Shown piece by piece: positions 58,019 to 64,000 of a stretch of 64,000 nucleotides of DNA; positions within the stretch are counted from its first letter, which is position 1, and each line of letters begins with the position of its first letter. The notes below the pieces were generated by a model. It was not told the origin of the DNA and made no database searches. It saw nothing but the letters and a program-made list of their open reading frames with translations. Source of the stretch: Podaxis mareebaensis (lineage: Eukaryota > Basidiomycota > Agaricomycetes > Agaricales > Agaricaceae); assembly GCA_018524725.1 (NCBI GenBank), contig JAEUWP010000470.1, positions 248,001 through 312,000 on the forward strand, given 5' to 3'. Made by a program: the position numbers and the translations under genes.

Positions 58019-61000
58019 TTAGCGGGACTTTTCATCCAGTTCTGTTTGTAAAGGTGGGTATCGACAATAGCGGTCGGAGATGGAAGTGACAGTCCATGTG
58101 CCTAACGATACAAACGTTAGATTGGTATTGGTGCGCCATCGGCTTCGCCTTACCTTCAAGTGCGGAGAAGATCGAATATTCGTGAGTCATAACGCGAGAT
58201 ACAGTGTGTGTCTCGAGAACTTTGCCAGGTTTACCTCCTTTCTTGGGACTAAGCTCTGAGCGCTGATAGGTGAAAGCAAACGGAGGTTCTCCAATGAGCG
58301 TGAAGACAATCTCAGCTTGGTCACCTATCAAGCATAAAAGTTCTCGTCAGTAACTTTCAAAGATCAGAAGATCGTGTACAGCACACACCTTCGTGAATGT
58401 CTTGGATGATGCGCTTCCCATGGCCAACTTGAGCGGAAGGCAAGGGGTGGACAGTGTATCTGAGGTCTGTAACAGAGGCCTTGCACATCTTCTGTTGGTG
58501 CGCAATGGAAGTGATAGCCAGCTCCCCAGGTTGAGATTGGAGTAACGAGAAAGGCGAGGTCTTGACCTCTTGAGAGTAAACTTTGCTGTTGATGCGATAT
58601 CTGCGTTTTTATAACTATCAGTCAACGTAACAAAGCTTGAGACAGACAACAGAACGCACCCGACAGTCCAAGGAGGGATACCCTCGAGCTGGAACTGCGC
58701 AACGTCACCCACACAAATATTCTCCCTCTTCTCAAAAGGAATGATCGCAGCTGTCTCAGCCACGTCTATCCAAATGGAACTGAACATGGGGTCCAAAGCC
58801 GACTGTGCGCACTTGGAAGCATCGGTGACAGATTCAATGGTCACCAGATAAGGACCAATCGACTTGAAGCGGTAAGAAGGCAGAGAGAGTTTCCAGATCT
58901 GATCATGCACTTCGATTGTCTGGGCCTCGGTGTGACTCGCAGCGATGTCCTTGACAGTGAGTGTGAGTGTGAATGGGGGCGTGCCTTCGAAGAGGAGGAT
59001 GCCGTCGTTCGAAGACGGGTCAAGAGGTGTCAGAGCATCATTCTGGCAGTAAGTCATCCTGTTGCGGTTCCTGAATCGGACAGAGGGCCGCTTCATCACA
59101 TGTTGTTCAAACAAGAGTCGTTCGGAACGAGGGATGATAGCGTTTTTGTGTTTCATGAGAGGATACGCTGCATCACCGATCTGCTTGACCTCATAGTACA
59201 TGCGACCAGGCGCGGATGTCTGAAGTTGGAACCTTGTGCGAGGCTGGATGCTATTGAATGTGGGCTGGCCAACCAGTTTGGTACCCCCCACGTCATTGTC
59301 CTGAGCAATGTTGTACATAATCTGGAAAGGAGGACGGCCAGTTAAGTCAAGGTCGACGTGATCGCTGACACCTTCGCAGATTGACGGCAGGATATAAGAA
59401 CCGTTGTAAGAATCGTGTTGCGCAACAGTCGAAGGCGAGAGCTTGGCGGAAGGTTGAGGAATCCAGTCAACTTGGTATGTCGCGGCATCTGCGAGGACGG
59501 TTCCAGGACAGAGGATGTCATCAATTCCGATGATCTCGTATGTTCCTTTCTCTGTCACTTTGAGGTTATCGTTGGGCGAGTGGAGAGTGGCTCTAAGAGT
59601 TTTCTCCTCGTCACCTTTCAACTTGTACCTCAGGCGCCAAGGCTAATCGTGGAAGACCTTTAGGATCATGACACTGAATCAGTATATACTAACTTACCCC
59701 ATCACCCGTGAGTCTAAGAGGAAGATTGGCTTGCTCGCCTTCAGTTATCGTGATGTGACGTTGCTCAGATTTCCCATAAAATTGAGCAGTTGGCTTGATA
59801 CAGTCAGACTTCAATGTGAAGAACTATCGAAGCATACACTCACCCATGTACGCTTAACATTGACAACGATATCAGGCACAGATATCGGACGCTTGCAGTA
59901 GGTATCTTCAGCGCTGACTGTACGTATAGAATAAGAATCACGCCAATGGTAAGACTTTACGACAACTTACTAAGATCAATCTCGAACATGCCACCGTTCT
60001 TCTGTAGGTCCTTGGGGATAGGAATCTGGACGCGTTTTCGTGAAGTATCAATGCCAGTAACGCGGAAGTTTTCTGAGCTCTTGGGACCAATGATCTGGAA
60101 TTCGACATTCCAAGGACCAGTTCCCTACATCCGATGTCAAAATTTGTTCATCAGCTTTAACAACCTAGCACACACCCGAAGGTCAATGTCGACACCAACA
60201 GTATCCCCCGCACAACTGCTTGCTGTTCTCCGGTTCGACACGGATTCGGCAAAATCGGCAGAAGCCAGAGGATGAACAGTCTGTTCAATACTGGGTCCTT
60301 TTAATTCTACCTTCCTATAGTTTGCATCGCTCATCGCCACGAAGGTGAAAATGTAATGGCCGCTCTTGTCAGGCTGCAGTGTTAACTCTCCTCTGGAGTT
60401 GGCAAACGTCTTGGAACGTTCTTGAGGCGGCTCATTGTCGCGTTGCACTTTGTAGTGGACTTGGAATGGTGGGGTTCCGTGGAGGATCAATGAGGCAGAG
60501 ACGCCGGTGTCGCCGGAACTGGACAGATCATCAATATTGGTTCTTTTTCAATGGAGAAACTCTTACCATTCATGAATTCGTTTCCACTCAATTTTCGCAG
60601 AAGGCAAAGGCTTCTCAACAACAGAGCATGTGTCTGGTGCAAGTACCTCACCGGTACAATGCTAGAATAGACCATGAATGTAAGAAGAGAGGTCTTCAGA
60701 GATAAGCGCACCTTGCCCTTGATTCCAACAACGGTATAGTCACCGGGAGTGGAGGCGCGCAAGATGAGGTCCTTATCATCTTGAGTTTTAAGCACCTTTT
60801 TCCACGGTTTAAGCTTTGAGTCTGCTTTGGATCCGTCTGGGGAATCCTGTGGCGGCTGGTAACGCAAAGTGATCTCCCAAGGAGCGTCAAATTCATCCGT
60901 ATCCTTCGTCGCAATTGCTAACTCTGTCTCTGAGCCGATCAAGAGAGGTTTCGGATGCTGAATATTACAATTCCTGAATGAGACCAATGGTCTGCGCAAA

Positions 61001-62478
61001 ACAAGGAATGACCTGGTAGTTTTGGTTTTGCTAACTGTACCACCCTCTGTAGCGATTGGGTCGGTACCAACGCGAACGACATTGCCTTGTCCATCTACAA
61101 CTTCCTCAAGGGCATAGAGGTGTGTACCGGGCTCGCTGAGGGAGATAGACAGGGGAATCTTGACATTTTGGGGGACCAGCCTCTTTGCTACGACCGCGTA
61201 TGAGTTGCCGCCCTCATCAGAAGAATCCGAGCGGTGGTCTCCTTCGATCCCTTCAACTAAGAATTGGTCACGTTTTCCGTTGATGGTCTTGAGCCAACGT
61301 AAACTGAGGGGTGGAACACCATTGACGTCGATCATGAGGTTCAGGCTATTGTCTTGACCCGCACATCGTACAGCATCATTATCCGTTTGCTCAGTCATAT
61401 CCACGAAAGACACAAGAGGGCAGGGAACAACCACCACTTCTGAATGTTGCACTAATCGTGCCTCATTATGCGCACCATCCCAAACCTGCTCTAAGCGTAT
61501 GACTCCGGGGCGCGAGATGCGGATATAAACAAGTGACTGTGATTTTTGTAGCGTTGTTGGGTTCGTTTTGGTATCATCCTCGTCGTCATCATCATACTCG
61601 TCCTCCTCGTCAGGGCTGGCTTGTGGTGGAGGTGCGGAGGTTAATTGAAGGTGTTCCTGTCGATTTTGCTCTAAGTGTTTGGCAGAAACATCAACAAATG
61701 TCTTTTGTGTAGGAGCATCTAATGGACTGATGGAGTATTTCAGTCCCGCAATATTGGTGTTGTTCAGGAGAACCGGAAGGAGGATATAGCCAGGGGACTG
61801 GGCCAGGCAGAATTTGCTGGAATCGGGATTTAGGTGAGCGGTACTGATGGGCGACATGCGGACAGTGTGTTGACCAAGGAGATGCTGGTCGCGACCAATA
61901 TATGAATTTCGGATGAGGCCGAAGCTGAATGGAGCAAAGACATCGAGAAGGGAGAACTGTTCGGGCGTCGAAGGAATTTCTAATGCACCTACACTGTAAT
62001 GAGTATTATTGGAGGGTGCAAGGTAGAATAAAACCTCACCAGGTGCCCCATTATGAGACGTCCTTGAACTTTTGGTCTGCGATCCTATGCTCAGACTAAT
62101 GCCACCGAACATAAGTCCATCAAGGAACCACACCAGAGCGATGAAGAGGGCAATGGTGGGTTTAGAGTATGTCAAGCGAGGGATGCGTAACAGAGCAAGG
62201 ACGGCAATGAAGAGGAAATCCACGACTATCCACTTTCGACATAATGCTAGTCGGCTCTCGTTCCAGTTGAGCGGCCAGAGAAACTCGAAGGCCTTGATAC
62301 CCTTTTCACATAGACATTAGAAAGAGCGGGAGTAGAGACAAGAACAATCAAGTACCTGACAAAGAGCACCAAGACTAAGATAGTAGAGTCGTTGTGACGG
62401 AACATCAAGGTACTTTTCAGGGATTAGTGGTTTAGGTCCGGGGTGCAGTACAGCCCGCTTAGCCACTGGCGCAGACAT
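58019..62478 (-). CDS. POM152: Nuclear pore membrane protein POM152
   Basis: At least ten exons encode roughly 1.25-1.3 kilo-residues. POM152 is the transmembrane ring subunit of the fungal nuclear pore. The N-terminal 120 residues carry the membrane helices (LYYLSLGALCQ, VDFLFIAVLALLRI, TIALFIALVWFLDGLMFG). An acidic Asp/Glu patch near residue 250 is followed by the lumenal Ig-like repeats, seen as recurring GxPPFxxxY/L strands: VNGVPPLSLRW, HGTPPFQVHYKV, TGRPPFQIMYNI, EGTPPFTLTLTV, IGEPPFAFTYQR. The last exon ends GTWTVTSISDRYCRYPP, a conserved terminus. The first exon is 62478 to about 62357. Internal exon junctions were checked at several but not all sites. Confidence 0.93.
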
Positions 62479-62948
62479 AGTAGCAGTCAAGCACCGCTGG
62501 GACCACTAGAGCCTGTGGACGACCGTTTGGAACGAAAGGGAATCCGGGAATCTGGTCGGGTATGTGAAGACGCGTTCCAAGTTGCGAGGTTTTGGAGCGA
62601 AGGCGATCCTGTGCACGTGACATTGTGGGAAGAACGTGATTAGACGCTAGATATTGGGTATGTCTCTCTCCAGCTCAATGGCGCCCACTCAACTGCTCTT
62701 CTTATCCTTGTCCAATAACCGAAGCAACCGCCACCCAACTCGTATCTGCCTTACCCCTCAGGATTTATACTAGCAACATATCAACTGCTAGCTGTGGCCC
62801 TGGGATCATACCAGAATCCTAGCCGACATAATCGACCACCTTACGCCACCCAGTCTTCGCTTAAACCTTCTCATCATTAAAGACTGAAGCACCGACACCC
62901 ACCATCTCTCTGCTTAATCGCCTGATATTACCTCCATCATTGCTTGAT
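62479..62948. promoter_or_regulatory. Divergent intergenic region, POM152 / RNase III-like gene
   Basis: 470 bp between two opposed start codons. No specific motif recognised. Confidence 0.4.
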
Positions 62949-64000
62949 ATGAGTGCATTACCTCCCCTCCCACCGATCACGGATCAGGATCTAGTCCTGG
63001 CTGTATATACACATGAGTCCTTGTCGTCTATGACGAACAATGCTTTTGGGGATCCTAAGCGTTTGGCGTGCCTCGGGAGCCGCGTCCTGGGGCAAGCCCT
63101 CACTTTTCATTATTTCATGAAGAACCCTATCCTGACCGCGGAGGAAATAGAGGTACATGGCGACACTCACTGCGCTGCATCCTTCAACCGACTGAAACCT
63201 CATAGGTCCAGACCCAGGCCAACTCTCCTGACTTCCCTCATCTGTTGCATTCTTATGGTCTCCGAAACAAGATTCTGTGTTCCCCCGAGTGGTCGCAGGC
63301 CATCGACACAGAAGAAGTACGTATCCTTGGCCATCAGATAGGAAGGGGCCTGACCTTTTCTGCAGGGGGCAACAACCTTCTTTCACAAATATATTGGTGC
63401 TTCATTCCTGCAAAATGGTATTGGGGCTATCCAGGAGTGGGTTTCAAAGCTTCTAGATCCTAATGAGCCCACTCCCAGTATACCGACAGGAAATACCCGC
63501 CCGCATCAGCCAGGAGGCTACCAACCAGCTCCTCCTCCTCCGCCAAGCCAGCCTCCCCCTCCCCCTCCATCTTATTCTTATGGCCCAGGCAACATGTCGG
63601 CCCCGCCACCACCTCCAGTGCCCAGTAGTAACAACTTCCAGATTTTGGCTCAATTCAACATGACTGCCCATCAAAGGGGTTACACGGTAACCTACCCCGC
63701 CCGGAGTGAGGGCCCCCACCACACCCCAACCTGGCATGTTCAGTGCTGTCGTGAGTTATATCACCCTGATGTCATAATAGTCTTTCCCTCATTCATAGCC
63801 CTAGTTAATGGCGAGGTCAGAGGAGAGGGTGTGGGCAAGAATCAGAAGCAGGCTAAAGAGTTGGCAGCTCGTCAAGCCTGGTTGGCAATGGGATGGGGAC
63901 ACCGTAAGCAATTACACCAAATGGCATCTAATGTAACCGCTGATCCAGTCATTCAGTACCCGAGTAATGCAACCATCTCACTTCTCGTCGCGATCGATAC
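62949..64000 (+). CDS. Degenerate RNase III domain plus dsRBD protein (3' partial)
   Basis: Four visible exons (62949-63152, 63206-63316, 63366-63750, 63799 on); the gene runs past the window. An RNase III-like helical domain covers the first about 125 residues. Its signature helix reads KRLACLGSRVLGQALTFHYF instead of ERLEFLGDAVL, and the second motif reads GATTFFHKYIGA instead of ADxFEAYIGA, so all four acidic catalytic positions are changed. After a proline-rich linker comes a dsRNA-binding domain (FQILAQFNMTAHQRG, then GVGKNQKQAKELAARQAWL) with the conserved KxxAKxxAA-type helix. It probably binds RNA without cutting it. A mitochondrial mL44-like role is one alternative. A donor-like gtaagc near 63904 may end the fourth exon. 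Confidence 0.78.

Overview
The window is nuclear DNA from a filamentous basidiomycete, most likely an Agaricomycete. Genes are compact and rich in introns of about 46-99 bp with GT..AG ends. Several proteins are of fungal or basidiomycete type: a multi-exon membrane protein with an RIWWIARKA motif, an O-fucosyltransferase-like enzyme, an FSP1/AIF-like reductase pair, and secreted GH16 and CE12 carbohydrate enzymes. No tRNA, rRNA, CRISPR array, bacterial operon or complete transposon was seen. I spliced the genes by hand; where exons are listed they sum to an open frame without internal stops.

Layout. 1-1053: GNAT acetyltransferase, possibly cut by the window edge. 1054-4748: gene-poor. 4749-6243: VTA1 (ESCRT). 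7676-9148: secreted GH16 glucanase. 10065-11408: unknown coiled-coil protein. 12052-15256: two CE12 rhamnogalacturonan acetylesterases flanking an APC13-like gene. 15526-17734: GNL1 GTPase. 18067-21781: two tandem FSP1/AIF-like oxidoreductases, the second broken. 21930-24188: SAM methyltransferase. 24189-29906: gene-poor except for a ten-exon membrane protein; it also holds a retroposed insert with target-site duplication and a pair of 100-bp inverted repeats. 29907-33154: UTP17/WDR75. 33413-35299: F-box protein. 36325-38599: PB1...UBA protein. 38903-40132: ketopantoate reductase. 40544-41766: Gfo/Idh/MocA dehydrogenase. 42284-45920: divergent O-fucosyltransferase-like and GDP-fucose-transporter-like genes. 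48044-49972: condensation/AATase-like acyltransferase. 50441-50610: a 34-residue membrane micro-protein. 51449-56005: divergent TBC-domain protein and gamma-tubulin complex protein GCP4. 56592-57863: inorganic pyrophosphatase. 58019-62478: nucleoporin POM152. 62949-64000: degenerate RNase III plus dsRBD gene, running off the end.

Most genes are housekeeping and unrelated in pathway. The clearest functional link is the divergent fucosyltransferase/transporter pair at 42284-45920: one gene would bring GDP-fucose into the Golgi and the other would use it. The CE12 pair and GH16 enzyme point to plant or fungal cell-wall polysaccharide turnover. Several genes sit in close head-to-head pairs (TBC/GCP4 64 bp, PB1/ketopantoate reductase 303 bp, fucosyltransferase/transporter 304 bp, GNL1/FSP1-like 332 bp), so shared promoters are likely. 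The most unusual items are the pseudo-catalytic versions of known folds (TBC without either catalytic finger, RNase III without its acidic residues), the PB1-LIR-UBA architecture, very small exons (7-22 nt), and the 34-residue gene.
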